DNA of 34,528 nucleotides, from contig MHBG01000053.1 in NCBI GenBank assembly GCA_001804785.1, forward strand, positions 1-34,528. Direction: 5' to 3'. Shown piece by piece: positions 1 to 10,075 of this stretch. How positions within the stretch are numbered: the first letter of the stretch is position 1; each line of letters opens with the position of its first letter. Source of the DNA: Lentisphaerae bacterium GWF2_45_14 (GTDB lineage Bacteria; Verrucomicrobiota; Lentisphaeria; Victivallales; GWF2-45-14). A model generated the notes under the pieces. That model had not been told where the DNA came from and made no database searches. It saw only the letters and a program-made list of their open reading frames with translations. A program made the position numbers and the translations under genes.

Positions 1-1
1 G

Positions 2-3000
2 GATGTTTATCAGGACTTGTTCGGAGAAGGCTCGTTTATCGGCAAGGGGATTTATGAGGTCGATGCATTCGAGCGGGCAATGGACGGACGTTTTCCCGAA
101 AATAAGATACTCAGCCACGATCTTCTGGAGGGTTGTTACGCCAGGTCCGGGCTTTTGAGCGATGTGCAACTGTACGAGGAATACCCGTCCAGCTACAGTG
201 CGGATGTGAATCGTCGGCATCGCTGGATTCGCGGCGATTGGCAGATTGCCCGCTGGATATTGCCGGGTGTTCCCGGTCTCGACAAACGGATACGGAAGAA
301 TCCTATTTCGATATTGTCGCGCTGGAAGATACTCGACAATCTGCGCCGCAGTCTGACGGCTCCGGCATTAACAGTCCTTATTCTTCTGGGATGGGCAGTG
401 CTGAGGCCCGCCTGGGTCTGGACATTAGCAGTAGTCGGCATCATCCTTATTCCTTCTTTAATAATTTCGGTTCTGGGTATACTTCAGCGGCCTAGCGACA
501 TAACTATCGGTCAGCACCTCTCTGCGGCAGTTCGCTCGGCCCGTCGGCAGTTTATTCAGGCCGCATTCACGCTGTCATGCCTGCCGTACGAAGCATTTTT
601 CAGTCTTGACGCCATATTGCGGGTTGCCTGGCGAATGCTGTTCTCGCATAAGCGGCTGCTTCAATGGAATCCCTCGAGCGATTCGGTGCAAGACAGCCGG
701 ACGGATCTCGTCGGCACGTGCCGGAGTATGTGGATTGGCCCGCTTATTGCTGTTGCATCAGTGAGTACGCTTGCGGTATTCAAAACGGATGTGCTGTTTG
801 TGGCAGTTCCCATATCGGGACTCTGGTTTTTTTCTCCGCTCATTGCATGGTGGCTCAGTCGCCCGCTCGTTCGCCGCCGGGAAAAGCTGACGGTGGATCA
901 AACTCTTTTCCTGCGGAAACTTGCCCGGAAAACATGGTCGTTCTTCGAGACCTTCATGGGGCCGGAAGATAATTGGCTGCCGCCGGATAACTATCAGGAG
1001 CATCCCGTTGCCGTGATAGCGCACCGTACATCGCCTACCAATATGGGAATTGCGCTGCTGGCGAATCTGGCAGCATACGATTTCGGCACCATTCCGGCCG
1101 GAAAACTCATCGAACGTACCGCAAAAACACTTGGCACTATGGAAACTCTGGAACGGCATCAGGGGCATTTTTTCAACTGGTACGACACGCGATCCCTGAA
1201 GCCGCTGCCGCCACACTACATTTCATCGGTAGACAGCGGAAACCTTGCAGGCCATTTGCTGACATTGCGTCCGGGACTGCTCGAACTTACCGATCATAAA
1301 ATATTGGGTCCGCGCCTGTTTGAAAGCATGAGCGACACACTCGGAATTCTCGCGGATACAGCGGCAAAGACGCCGGAGCTATATGCACCTTTTCGGCTAA
1401 CTCAACTCCAGCATGATATGGAGTTCGCAACCAGTTCCAAACCCGCCACGCTCACGGCTTCAAGGCGTTGCCTTGAGCAGATATTAAAATCTGCTACGGC
1501 GGCCGCCGCCGATATTGAAGCTCTTGAAGCCGACCCGGAAAGCGAGTTGAGACGATGGTCCAGCTCCCTCGTCAGGCAATGTCAGGATGCTCTTGACGAG
1601 CTGACTTTTCTTGCTCCGTGGACAGAACTTTTATCTTCTCAAAACATTCCCTCGGATTTTTCCAGACTCAATGATATTCCTACACTGCGCGAGCTGGCGG
1701 CAATGGCGATAAAACTCCCGTCGGAAAATGCCTTCCAATCCCTCATCGCAACAGCCGGACAACGCGCAATAGCAAGGATTGCGGCTATCGAGGAACTTAC
1801 CCTGAAATGCGATGCGCTCTCCCGTATGGAATATGACTTTCTTTTCGACGAGAAACGCCATCTGATGTCTATCGGCTACAATGTCGGCGAACGCCGGCGC
1901 GACTCAAGTTACTACGATCTTCTGGCTTCAGAAGCGCGACTTTCAAATTTTGTGGCAATTGCGCATGGACAAGTGCCGCAGGAAAGCTGGTTCGCTCTGG
2001 GACGCCTTCTCACAATCGCCGGAGGAGAACCGATTCTCCTTTCCTGGAGCGGTTCGATGTTCGAATACCTGATGCCGCTATTAGTGATGCCGACTTACGA
2101 AAACACGCTTCTCGACCAGACCTGTAAAGCTGCAGTGGACAGGCAGATCAAATATGGAAGAAAACGCGCTGTGCCATGGGGTATTTCAGAAAGCGGGTAT
2201 AATGCCATCGATGTTCAACTTAACTATCAGTACCGGGCGTTCGGAGTGCCAGGGCTGGGACTCAAGCGCGGGCTTTCCGAGGATCTGGTGATTGCACCCT
2301 ATGCCTCGGCGCTGGCACTGATGGTGGCGCCGGGAGAGGCATGTCTGAACCTTGAACGGCTTGCCGCTGAAGGTATTGAAGCAAGATATGGCTTTTATGA
2401 AGCAATCGACTACACGCCGTCACGCCTCTCGCGCGGACAATCAAAAGTCGTGGTCCGATCCTTTATGGCACATCATCAGGGAATGAGTTTTCTATCTTTG
2501 GCATATCTGCTTCTGGACCGCCCGATGCAGAAGCGCTTTGAATCGAATTCCTTATTTCAGGCTACCATGCTGCTGCTTCAGGAGCAAATTCCTAAAGCTA
2601 CGGCATTCTATGCGCATACAACCAAGCTGGCCGAACAGAATATAGCCTTCAGTACAACAGAAACACCGATACGCGTTTTTAGCAGCCCCGATACGCCTAA
2701 TCCAGAACTACAATTGCTTTCAAACGGCAGATACCATGTAATGGTTACCAATTCCGGCGGCGGTTACACTCGCTGGAAGGATCTTGCAGTTACCCGTTGG
2801 CGCGAAGACAGCACCTGCGACAATTGGGGAACGTTCTGTTACATCAGCGACGTGTCAAGCAAGGCGTTCTGGTCAACCTCATATCAGCCGACTCTCAAGC
2901 GGGCAAAGCATTTTGAAGCGATATTTTCAGAGGGGCGGGCAGAATTCCGCGGCCACGAACACGACTATGACACCCACACAGAAATCGCAGTCTCACCCGA

Positions 3001-6000
3001 GGATGACATTGAACTGCGCCGTGTCCGCATCACCAACCGCGCTCGGACGCGCAGGACGGTAGACGTTACCAGTTACGCGGAAGTTGTTCTGGCTCCGTCT
3101 GCCGCCGATGCACTGCATCCGGCCTTCAGCAATCTCTTTGTGCAGACCGAAATCATACGCAATCAACATGCAATTCTCTGCACCCGCCGACCACGCTCCC
3201 GGAACGAAGAGTCGCCATGTATGCTGCATCTGATGGCTGTGCAGGCCGCCACGATTGAAAACGTCTCCTATGAGACTGATCGCATGCGCTTTATCGGACG
3301 CGGAAACACCACCGTCAATCCGCAGGCGATGAGCGGAGCATCCGATTTATCTGACAGTGAAGGCTCCGTGCTTGATCCGATTGTCGCCATACGCTGCCGG
3401 ATAACTCTTGACCCGGAAGAATCGGCAACGATAAACATGGTTACCGGTATCGGAGAAACCCGTGAGGCAGCATTAAGTCTGGTTGAAAAATATCAGGACA
3501 GGCGCATCGAGGATCGTGTCTTCGATCTTGTATGGACTCATGGACAGGTATTGCTACGCCAGCTCAACGTATCAGAGGCCGATGCGCAACTCTATGGACG
3601 TCTCGCCTCCTCGATAATCTACGCCAACGCCTCGCGGCGTGCAGCACCAGGCATCATTATGAAAAATTGCAGGGAACAATCCGGCCTTTGGGGTTATGGT
3701 ATTTCCGGCGATTTACCGATTGTGCTCCTGCAGATTGAAAATCCCGCCAATATCGAACTGGTGCGCCAGCTCGTGCAGGCCCACGCCTACTGGTATCTGA
3801 AAGGACTTGCGGTTGACCTGCTTATCTGGAACGAAGACCGCGCCGGCTACCGGCAGCTCCTCCACGATCAGATTATGGGCCTGATTGCAGCAGGTATCGA
3901 AACCAACGTGACTGACAGGCCCGGCGGTATTTTCGTAAGGCCCGCTGACCGGATAGCCGAGGAGGACCGCGTTCTGATTCAGACAGTCGCCCGCGTCATC
4001 CTCAGTGACAGCCGGGGAACTCTTGCGGATCAGATAAGTGGACGCAGTCCAGCAAAAGTCACCGTGCCTCTCCTTACAGTTCCGATACGGCATCCACACT
4101 CGGAGGTTCCGGAGACAGCGCCACTGCCGCGTAATGATTTGACGTTTTATAACGGACTGGGCGGATTCACCCCTGACGGACGTGAATACGTTATTACCAC
4201 CGCACACGGACAGCTTACTCCCGCACCCTGGGTGAACGTGCTGGCAAATCCGCAGTTCGGCACCATTGTTTCAGAAAGCGGACTTGCCTATACTTGGAGC
4301 GAGAATGCCCATGAGTTTCGCATTACTCCGTGGGGCAACGATCCCGTAAGCGATTCGAGAGGAGAAGCATTTTACATCCGAGATGAAGAGCGCGGCAACT
4401 TCTGGTCGCCGACTCCTCTGCCCTGTCGGGGCGCGACTCCTTACGTCACCCGGCACGGATTCGGGTACAGCGTCTTTGAACACACTGAGAACGACATCCG
4501 TTCAGAGATGTGGGTTTACGTTGCCCTGGATGCCGCGGTCAAGTTCACGGTACTCAAAATTCGCAACGAATCAGGTCAGGATCGTCGTCTTTCCGCAACC
4601 GGATATGCAGAATTGGTGCTTGGCGACCTGCGTGCTAAATCAACCATGCATGTAATCACAGAAATTGATCCGGACAGTGGCGCTCTCTTTGCACGCAACC
4701 CATACAATACCGAGTTCCGCGACCGGACTGCGTTCTTCGACGTGGACGATAATACTCGTACAGTAAGCGGCGACAGAATGGAATTCCTCGGACGCAACGG
4801 AACATTGAAAGCTCCTGCCGCGATGACACGCACGCGTCTGTCCGGCAAGGTCGGAGCCGCGCTGGATCCCTGCGCCGCAATTCAGGTAAAATTTGACCTG
4901 CGCACCGGCGAAGAACGCGAAATCGTATTCAGGCTCGGCGCAGGACGGGACACCAATGATGCCAGAAATCTAGTCAATCGCTTCCGAGGCTCAACCACTG
5001 CGCGCGGCGCTCTCGACGTGGTCTGGCAGCACTGGACGCATACCCTCGGTGCCGTGAACGTGGAAACGCCCGATCCTGCCGTGAACGTGCTGGCAAACGG
5101 CTGGCTGCTGTATCAGACGCTGGCCTGTCGGCTCTGGGCGCGAAGTGCAAGCTACCAGTCGGGCGGCGCATTTGGTTTCCGCGATCAACTGCAGGACGCA
5201 ATGGCGCTTATTCACGCCAGGCCGCATCTCGTACGCGAACACTTGCTCCTCTGCGCAAGCCGTCAATTTATAGAAGGAGATGTTCAGCACTGGTGGCATC
5301 CTCCCGCAGATCGCGGCGTGCGTACGCACTGTTCCGACGATTATCTCTGGCTGCCACTTGCGACATGCCGCTACGTTTCTATCACCGGGGACACAAGCTT
5401 ACTTGATGAGCAGGTTCACTTTATTCAGGGCCGCCCGGTAAAAGCGGATGAAGATTCTTATTACGATCTGCCCGTACGCTCCTCTGAAGTGGCAAGTCTT
5501 TACGAACACTGTGTCCGCGCAATAATGAATGGACTTAAATTCGGCGAACACGGCCTGCCGCTCATCGGCTCAGGCGACTGGAACGACGGCATGAATCTGG
5601 TGGGCGAACATGGCAAAGGAGAAAGCGTCTGGCTGGGATTTTTTCTCTACGACGTACTCATGAATTTCTCCGGAATTGCAACCGCGCATGGCGACGAACC
5701 GTTCGCAGAACGCTGTAAACATGAAGCATCGGAATTGCGCCTTAATATTGATAAAAATGGATGGGACGGCAAATGGTATCGCCGCGCTTATTTCGACGAT
5801 GGCTCGCCGCTTGGCTCGTCACTTAATCCTGAATGCCGGATTGATTCAATTGCTCAGAGCTGGTCTGTCCTTTCCGGAGCGGGAAATCATGAGCGTTCAC
5901 GCATGGCAATGGATGCCGTTGACGAGCACCTTGTCCGGCGCGAATATGACCTCGTCCAACTTCTTGACCCGCCTTTCGACAAGTCGGAACTTAATCCTGG

Positions 6001-6544
6001 CTACATTAAAGGCTACGTTCCTGGCGTCAGGGAAAACGGCGGACAATATACTCATGCGGCTGTATGGTCGGCAATGGCTTTCGCCAGGATGGGGGAAAAA
6101 GATCGTGCATGGGATATCTTTAACATGATCAACCCGGTAAATCATGCAAAAACACCCGAAGCAGCCGGCATCTACAAAGTGGAACCTTATGTCGTTGCCG
6201 CCGACGTCTATGCAACCTCTCCGCATACCGGCCGCGGCGGCTGGACATGGTACACCGGCTCGGCTGCCTGGATGTACCGGCTAATCGTTGAATCACTCCT
6301 GGGACTTAAGCTTGAAGTGGATAAACTGCGCTTCTCTCCGTGCCTCCCCGCTGATTGGGAAGAATTCAAAATGCACTACCGCTACAGGGAAATGGTCTAC
6401 CACATCACGGTACGGCAAATACCTTCCGCAGATGCTGAAATGCGCGTAGTCCTGGATGGCATTGAGCAAATTGACAAGACCATCCCTCTTACTGACGACC
6501 GTAATGAACACTGGTGCGAAGTGATTATACCTTTAAATAAATGA
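2..6544 (+). CDS. ndvB: Cyclic beta-1,2-glucan synthase, C-terminal 2180 residues (5' end outside window)
   Basis: The frame is open from base 2, so the true start lies upstream; full-length family members have roughly 2800 residues. The visible part begins inside the inner-membrane GT84 glucosyltransferase domain, with the acceptor-site-like motif RRHRWIRGDWQ near residue 70. Hydrophobic segments follow at about 117-160 and 245-285. Next comes a glycoamylase-like domain (about 325-850, ending near HHQGM), then two beta-sandwich halves of the GH94 phosphorylase type (about 880-1300 and from 1375). The GH94 catalytic signature GDWNDGMN is at about residue 1858. In this family GT84 polymerises glucose from UDP-glucose, the middle domain cyclises, and the phosphorylase domain trims chain length, giving periplasmic osmoregulatory glucans. 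The match is convincing over the whole length. No partner exporter gene is visible in the window. Confidence 0.93.
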   Translation, partial: DVYQDLFGEGSFIGKGIYEVDAFERAMDGRFPENKILSHDLLEGCYARSGLLSDVQLYEEYPSSYSADVNRRHRWIRGDWQIARWILPGVPGLDKRIRKNPISILSRWKILDNLRRSLTAPALTVLILLGWAVLRPAWVWTLAVVGIILIPSLIISVLGILQRPSDITIGQHLSAAVRSARRQFIQAAFTLSCLPYEAFFSLDAILRVAWRMLFSHKRLLQWNPSSDSVQDSRTDLVGTCRSMWIGPLIAVASVSTLAVFKTDVLFVAVPISGLWFFSPLIAWWLSRPLVRRREKLTVDQTLFLRKLARKTWSFFETFMGPEDNWLPPDNYQEHPVAVIAHRTSPTNMGIALLANLAAYDFGTIPAGKLIERTAKTLGTMETLERHQGHFFNWYDTRSLKPLPPHYISSVDSGNLAGHLLTLRPGLLELTDHKILGPRLFESMSDTLGILADTAAKTPELYAPFRLTQLQHDMEFATSSKPATLTASRRCLEQILKSATAAAADIEALEADPESELRRWSSSLVRQCQDALDELTFLAPWTELLSSQNIPSDFSRLNDIPTLRELAAMAIKLPSENAFQSLIATAGQRAIARIAAIEELTLKCDALSRMEYDFLFDEKRHLMSIGYNVGERRRDSSYYDLLASEARLSNFVAIAHGQVPQESWFALGRLLTIAGGEPILLSWSGSMFEYLMPLLVMPTYENTLLDQTCKAAVDRQIKYGRKRAVPWGISESGYNAIDVQLNYQYRAFGVPGLGLKRGLSEDLVIAPYASALALMVAPGEACLNLERLAAEGIEARYGFYEAIDYTPSRLSRGQSKVVVRSFMAHHQGMSFLSLAYLLLDRPMQKRFESNSLFQATMLLLQEQIPKATAFYAHTTKLAEQNIAFSTTETPIRVFSSPDTPNPELQLLSNGRYHVMVTNSGGGYTRWKDLAVTRWREDSTCDNWGTFCYISDVSSKAFWSTSYQPTLKRAKHFEAIFSEGRAEFRGHEHDYDTHTEIAVSPEDDIELRRVRITNRARTRRTVDVTSYAEVVLAPSAADALHPAFSNLFVQTEIIRNQHAILCTRRPRSRNEESPCMLHLMAVQAATIENVSYETDRMRFIGRGNTTVNPQAMSGASDLSDSEGSVLDPIVAIRCRITLDPEESATINMVTGIGETREAALSLVEKYQDRRIEDRVFDLVWTHGQVLLRQLNVSEADAQLYGRLASSIIYANASRRAAPGIIMKNCREQSGLWGYGISGDLPIVLLQIENPANIELVRQLVQAHAYWYLKGLAVDLLIWNEDRAGYRQLLHDQIMGLIAAGIETNVTDRPGGIFVRPADRIAEEDRVLIQTVARVILSDSRGTLADQISGRSPAKVTVPLLTVPIRHPHSEVPETAPLPRNDLTFYNGLGGFTPDGREYVITTAHGQLTPAPWVNVLANPQFGTIVSESGLAYTWSENAHEFRITPWGNDPVSDSRGEAFYIRDEERGNFWSPTPLPCRGATPYVTRHGFGYSVFEHTENDIRSEMWVYVALDAAVKFTVLKIRNESGQDRRLSATGYAELVLGDLRAKSTMHVITEIDPDSGALFARNPYNTEFRDRTAFFDVDDNTRTVSGDRMEFLGRNGTLKAPAAMTRTRLSGKVGAALDPCAAIQVKFDLRTGEEREIVFRLGAGRDTNDARNLVNRFRGSTTARGALDVVWQHWTHTLGAVNVETPDPAVNVLANGWLLYQTLACRLWARSASYQSGGAFGFRDQLQDAMALIHARPHLVREHLLLCASRQFIEGDVQHWWHPPADRGVRTHCSDDYLWLPLATCRYVSITGDTSLLDEQVHFIQGRPVKADEDSYYDLPVRSSEVASLYEHCVRAIMNGLKFGEHGLPLIGSGDWNDGMNLVGEHGKGESVWLGFFLYDVLMNFSGIATAHGDEPFAERCKHEASELRLNIDKNGWDGKWYRRAYFDDGSPLGSSLNPECRIDSIAQSWSVLSGAGNHERSRMAMDAVDEHLVRREYDLVQLLDPPFDKSELNPGYIKGYVPGVRENGGQYTHAAVWSAMAFARMGEKDRAWDIFNMINPVNHAKTPEAAGIYKVEPYVVAADVYATSPHTGRGGWTWYTGSAAWMYRLIVESLLGLKLEVDKLRFSPCLPADWEEFKMHYRYREMVYHITVRQIPSADAEMRVVLDGIEQIDKTIPLTDDRNEHWCEVIIPLNK

Positions 6545-6755
6545 TGTAATATCATCCGGCACATTAACTGTACGGGGTTTTGCATAGAATCTGTTTTGTT
6601 TTCGAACTTTTTTTGAAGAAAATGTAAAAAAGGCAGTCTACGCCGCTTTGCCAAGCACGTCCACCCGCCGGTACGACAGTAGCCGTCCCCCAAAGATACG
6701 AATCCAATAAACGGGAGTAATGAAAGTTTTGAGGCTAATCTGAGGCTTGTAAAAA
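6545..6755. other. Intergenic stretch, weak terminator-like hairpin only
   Basis: No gene is supported here. Read on the minus strand downstream of the tRNA, a short GGCA/TGCC stem (6632-6652) precedes a run of T, which could be a weak terminator for the tRNA transcript. Nothing else stands out. Confidence 0.25.
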
Positions 6756-6831
6756 TGGTGTCCCGGGTTGGAATCGAACCAACGGCCATCTGCTTAGAAG
6801 GCAGATGCTCTATCCTCTGAGCTACCGGGAC
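6756..6831 (-). tRNA. tRNA-Arg (anticodon TCT), CCA encoded
   Basis: Read on the minus strand, the sequence folds as a full cloverleaf: acceptor GTCCCGG pairs with CCGGGAC, D-stem GCTC/GAGC, anticodon stem TCTGC/GCAGA around the loop CTTCTAA, and T-stem GTTGG/CCAAC with the loop TTCGATT. The anticodon TCT reads AGA arginine codons. The discriminator base is A, and the CCA end is encoded at 6758-6756. Confidence 0.96.
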
Positions 6832-6851
6832 ATTCCTGACGACAGGCAGAT

Positions 6852-6879
6852 AAGTTAGCCGAGGAAGCCGAAATGTAAA
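6852..6879 (-). promoter_or_regulatory. Probable tRNA-Arg promoter
   Basis: Read on the minus strand, TTTACA (6879-6874) and TAACTT (6857-6852) are separated by 16 bases and lie just upstream of the tRNA. They resemble -35 and -10 boxes of a housekeeping sigma factor. This is a sequence resemblance only. Confidence 0.45.
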
Positions 6880-6979
6880 GTTTAATCACTAATTTTATTT
6901 GATGTTTTCGGGAGAAGATGATTGAAAAAGGGGTTCGGAAACCTAAATTCAGCTTCTAGTATAAGCAGAATTATGGGAT

Positions 6980-8236
6980 ATGGGCATGGAAAATCTTACA
7001 AGCATGGCGGGTTTCTTTTCTTTTTGTCTTTTTGCATGGCTTCTCAGCTCAAGCAGAAGAAAAATAAACTGGCGACCAGTTATCGGAGGAATAATTCTCC
7101 AGTTCATGTTGGCTGCGTTCCTCTTCTGTGTTCCGGCATTTAGAGGGCTATTCCTGGTTTTTAGCGATATATTTACAAATCTGCTGGAGTTTTCCAGGGA
7201 AGGAATAATCTTCGTATTCGGCGAACTCGGCAAGAAAGATTCTCCGCAGGGAATGATCCTGGCATTTCAGGTGTTTCCATTTATAATCGTTTTTTCCAGC
7301 CTGATGGCGTTTCTGCATTACATAAAGGTGATTCCGTCCGTGGTAAAGTTTCTGGCTAGGATAATATCGTCCACGCTGCGGACGAGTGGAGCAGAGTCGC
7401 TCTGCGCCGCGTCAAACATATTCGCGGGGATAGAGTCGGCCACGGCTGTCAGGCCTTACATAAAGGACATGACAGATTCGGAGCTTTTTCTTATACTGGT
7501 CACCGGAATGTCTACGGTGGCTTCAAGCGTAATGGCTCTTTATGTTTCGTTTCTTTCGGATACATTTCCTGCGATAGCGGGTCATTTGATAAGCGCTTCG
7601 ATGATTTCGATACCGGCGAGCTTCGTTATAGCCAAGTTGATGGTGCCGGAAACATCCGTTCCGCTCACGGCGAACGTGCAAAGCTGTGAGGTATCTCCTG
7701 AACTGGAGGCGAAAAGCGCAACGGAGTCTCTCGTTTCCGGTGCAGATGCCGGATATAAGCTGGCTGTAGGCGTGGCAGTTACCCTGATAGCTTTTATCGG
7801 GATACTTGGGATAGTTCAGGGAATTGCCGCGCATGTTACGGGGCAGGAGAGAATAATCCAGAAGCTTCTGGCGTACATATTTTATCCGCTGGCGTTCCTG
7901 ACGGGGGTTAGTGCGAGCGATGTTCCCGCGGCGGCGGACATGCTCGGCAAAAGGGTAATTCTGACTGAAATACCGGCCTATCTGGATCTTGCGGCGTTTT
8001 CCAGGGCAGGGGGCAATCCAAGAACTGTATTGATAATAAGTTATGCATTGTGCGGTTTTTCGCACATAGCCTCGATGGCAATCTTTGTGGGCGGAATAGG
8101 GGCACTGGCGCCTTCGAAAATTTCAACGCTTTCAAAGCTTGGGGTAAGGGCGCTGATCGGGTCAACGCTCGTAACGCTTATGACAGGGGCGGTAGCCGGC
8201 ATTTTCTACTGGGGGCAGTCCGGCCTCATAAAGTAA
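6980..8236 (+). CDS. CNT-type concentrative nucleoside transporter
   Basis: A 418-residue, very hydrophobic protein with the CNT arrangement. The first helix is at residues 8-24, further helices follow, and the conserved core reads GAESLCAASNIFAG at 137-150, leading to RPY at 158-160. CNT proteins import nucleosides across the inner membrane with H+ or Na+. In well-studied members the substrate-binding loop after NIF reads G-Q-T-E; here it reads G-I-E, one residue shorter, so substrate choice may differ. An in-frame ATG at 6986 is an equally good start, with a GGGATA stretch 5 bases before 6980. dapF begins 18 bases after the stop, so the three genes 6980-9991 may form one transcript. Confidence 0.82.
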   Translation: MGMENLTSMAGFFSFCLFAWLLSSSRRKINWRPVIGGIILQFMLAAFLFCVPAFRGLFLVFSDIFTNLLEFSREGIIFVFGELGKKDSPQGMILAFQVFPFIIVFSSLMAFLHYIKVIPSVVKFLARIISSTLRTSGAESLCAASNIFAGIESATAVRPYIKDMTDSELFLILVTGMSTVASSVMALYVSFLSDTFPAIAGHLISASMISIPASFVIAKLMVPETSVPLTANVQSCEVSPELEAKSATESLVSGADAGYKLAVGVAVTLIAFIGILGIVQGIAAHVTGQERIIQKLLAYIFYPLAFLTGVSASDVPAAADMLGKRVILTEIPAYLDLAAFSRAGGNPRTVLIISYALCGFSHIASMAIFVGGIGALAPSKISTLSKLGVRALIGSTLVTLMTGAVAGIFYWGQSGLIK

Positions 8237-8254
8237 AAACAGGATTTTAAAATT

Positions 8255-9064
8255 ATGAAACTCGAATTTACAAAAATGAACGGGGCAGGGAATGACTTCA
8301 TTATAGCTTGCGACAATGACCGTGTGTGGCCGAGTGATTCTGCATTCGTTAAGAAGATATGTTCGAGAACAAGAGGGGTCGGCGCAGACGGACTGATACT
8401 GTTGCGAGACGACAAGGCAAGCGGTTTAATCGAACTTAAAATATTTAACAGGGACGGCTCCGAAGCCGAAATGTGCGGCAACGGCCTTCGCTGCTCGACT
8501 ATATTCGCGTTCAGGCAGATGGGGGCGGGGGCAAAGATGAGCTTTTCCACCGCGGCCGGAAAATTGGGGACCGAGGTAGGAGAAAAAAACAAAGCAACAA
8601 TAGAAATCCCCCTGCTCTTTGATTTCAGCGAACTTAATATTGACGGGACAAGGCTTTTTTATGGAAATACCGGCGTTCCGCACGCTGTTGTTCCGGTTGA
8701 AAATCTGGAGGCAGTTGACGTAGCGGGGCAGGGGCGTTTGCTGCGAAACCATGACGCGTTCAAGCCAGCCGGTACAAATGTCGATTTTATCTTGGTAGAT
8801 GATAGTTCATCATGTGCGCATATAAGGACTTACGAAAGAGGCGTGGAGGCCGAAACCTCCGCCTGCGGGACAGGCGCGGCAGCGGTTGCCGTATGCCTTT
8901 TCAAGTTCTTCAAAAAAGAGGGCCCTTGTGAAATTATTACCACTGAGAATGATGTTCTCGGAGTTGAATTAATCGCAAGAGATAATATTGTAAGCCGGAT
9001 AAAGCTGTCAGGAAACGCGCTGGAGGTTTTCAGAGGAAAAATAAATACAGATGACCTCAGATAG
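8255..9064 (+). CDS. dapF: Diaminopimelate epimerase
   Basis: 269 residues, the usual size for DapF. The enzyme interconverts LL- and meso-diaminopimelate in the cytosol, the step before lysine formation and peptidoglycan cross-bridge supply. The N-terminus KMNGAGNDF is typical. The two catalytic cysteines are present: C74 in MCGNGLR and C204 in ACGTGAAA, each followed by the glycine-rich loop that binds the substrate carboxylate. AGGA about ten bases before the ATG supports the start. The gene lies between a nucleoside transporter gene and dapA; dapF-dapA adjacency is common and points to co-expression for cell-wall/lysine synthesis. Confidence 0.97.
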   Translation: MKLEFTKMNGAGNDFIIACDNDRVWPSDSAFVKKICSRTRGVGADGLILLRDDKASGLIELKIFNRDGSEAEMCGNGLRCSTIFAFRQMGAGAKMSFSTAAGKLGTEVGEKNKATIEIPLLFDFSELNIDGTRLFYGNTGVPHAVVPVENLEAVDVAGQGRLLRNHDAFKPAGTNVDFILVDDSSSCAHIRTYERGVEAETSACGTGAAAVAVCLFKFFKKEGPCEIITTENDVLGVELIARDNIVSRIKLSGNALEVFRGKINTDDLR

Positions 9065-9121
9065 TTTTTCCGATATTCTGAAAGCGCGAAGGCAATAAAA
9101 AATATGGAAAGGGATTTAGTT

Positions 9122-9991
9122 ATGGAGTTGAAAGGGGTTTTTACCGCGATTGTTACGCCGTTCAACAAGGGAGCAGTTGACTTCGGGAAGCTCAAGGAGC
9201 TTGTCGAAATGCAGATAGCTGCTAAAATTGACGGTTTAGTTCCTGTCGGTACCACAGGGGAATCCCCCACCCTTTCCATCGAAGAACACATGGAAGTTAT
9301 TGAAACTGTGATAAATACAGCTAAGAAGCGTTGTCTTGTTATCGCCGGAACGGGGGCTAACTCCACCGCCGAGGCAATAGAACTCACGGAATCCGCCAAA
9401 AAGGTAGGCGCCGACGCTTCGCTCCAGGTTACTCCGTACTATAACAAGCCCACGCAAGAAGGACTCTACAGGCACTTCTCGATAATAGCCGAAAAAGGCG
9501 GGCTTCCCATCGTTCTTTATAATGTTCCGGGCAGAAGCGGGGTCGCAATCGGTGTTGATACGATTGCGCGCCTCAGCAAGAACCAGAATGTCATCGCAGT
9601 CAAAGAAGCAGGCGGCAGTGTTGAAAGAGTTTCGGCGATACTCGACGAATGCGATATAACGGTATTGAGCGGGGACGACTCTCTTACTATCCCTATGATG
9701 GCCGTTGGCGCAAAGGGTATAATCAGTGTGGCATCAAACGTGATTCCTGCCGAAATTAAGAAAATGGTCGATGCCTTTGCTAAAGGAAATGTTGCAGAAG
9801 CTATGGATCTGCACAAGAAATATTACCGCTTAATGAAAGACCTTTTCATTGAAACCAATCCTATCCCCGTTAAGGCAGCTATGGCATATATGGGACTTAT
9901 AGAGGGTGAATACCGCCTTCCACTCTGCCCCATGAGCGAAAAGAATGCTCAGACGTTAAAAGACACCATGAAAAGAATCGGAATTCTCTGA
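9122..9991 (+). CDS. dapA: 4-hydroxy-tetrahydrodipicolinate synthase
   Basis: A class I aldolase that condenses pyruvate with aspartate semialdehyde at the first committed step of diaminopimelate/lysine synthesis. With the start at 9122 it has 289 residues, the normal length. Key features are GTTGES (43-48), YYNKP near 106, Y133 in YNVPGRSG, and the Schiff-base lysine K161 in VIAVKEAGG. I prefer ATG 9122 over ATG 9104 because GGAAAGGGA sits at ribosome-binding distance before it and MELKGVFTA is the usual beginning of the family. The gene follows dapF by 57 bases. Confidence 0.96.
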   Translation: MELKGVFTAIVTPFNKGAVDFGKLKELVEMQIAAKIDGLVPVGTTGESPTLSIEEHMEVIETVINTAKKRCLVIAGTGANSTAEAIELTESAKKVGADASLQVTPYYNKPTQEGLYRHFSIIAEKGGLPIVLYNVPGRSGVAIGVDTIARLSKNQNVIAVKEAGGSVERVSAILDECDITVLSGDDSLTIPMMAVGAKGIISVASNVIPAEIKKMVDAFAKGNVAEAMDLHKKYYRLMKDLFIETNPIPVKAAMAYMGLIEGEYRLPLCPMSEKNAQTLKDTMKRIGIL

Positions 9992-10075
9992 GTTTTAGAT
10001 AAATTTTCTCCGGCAAGATATGGCAATAAATCTACTTTATATTTGGCGGGTATTGGCTATAAGATAAGGTATGCT

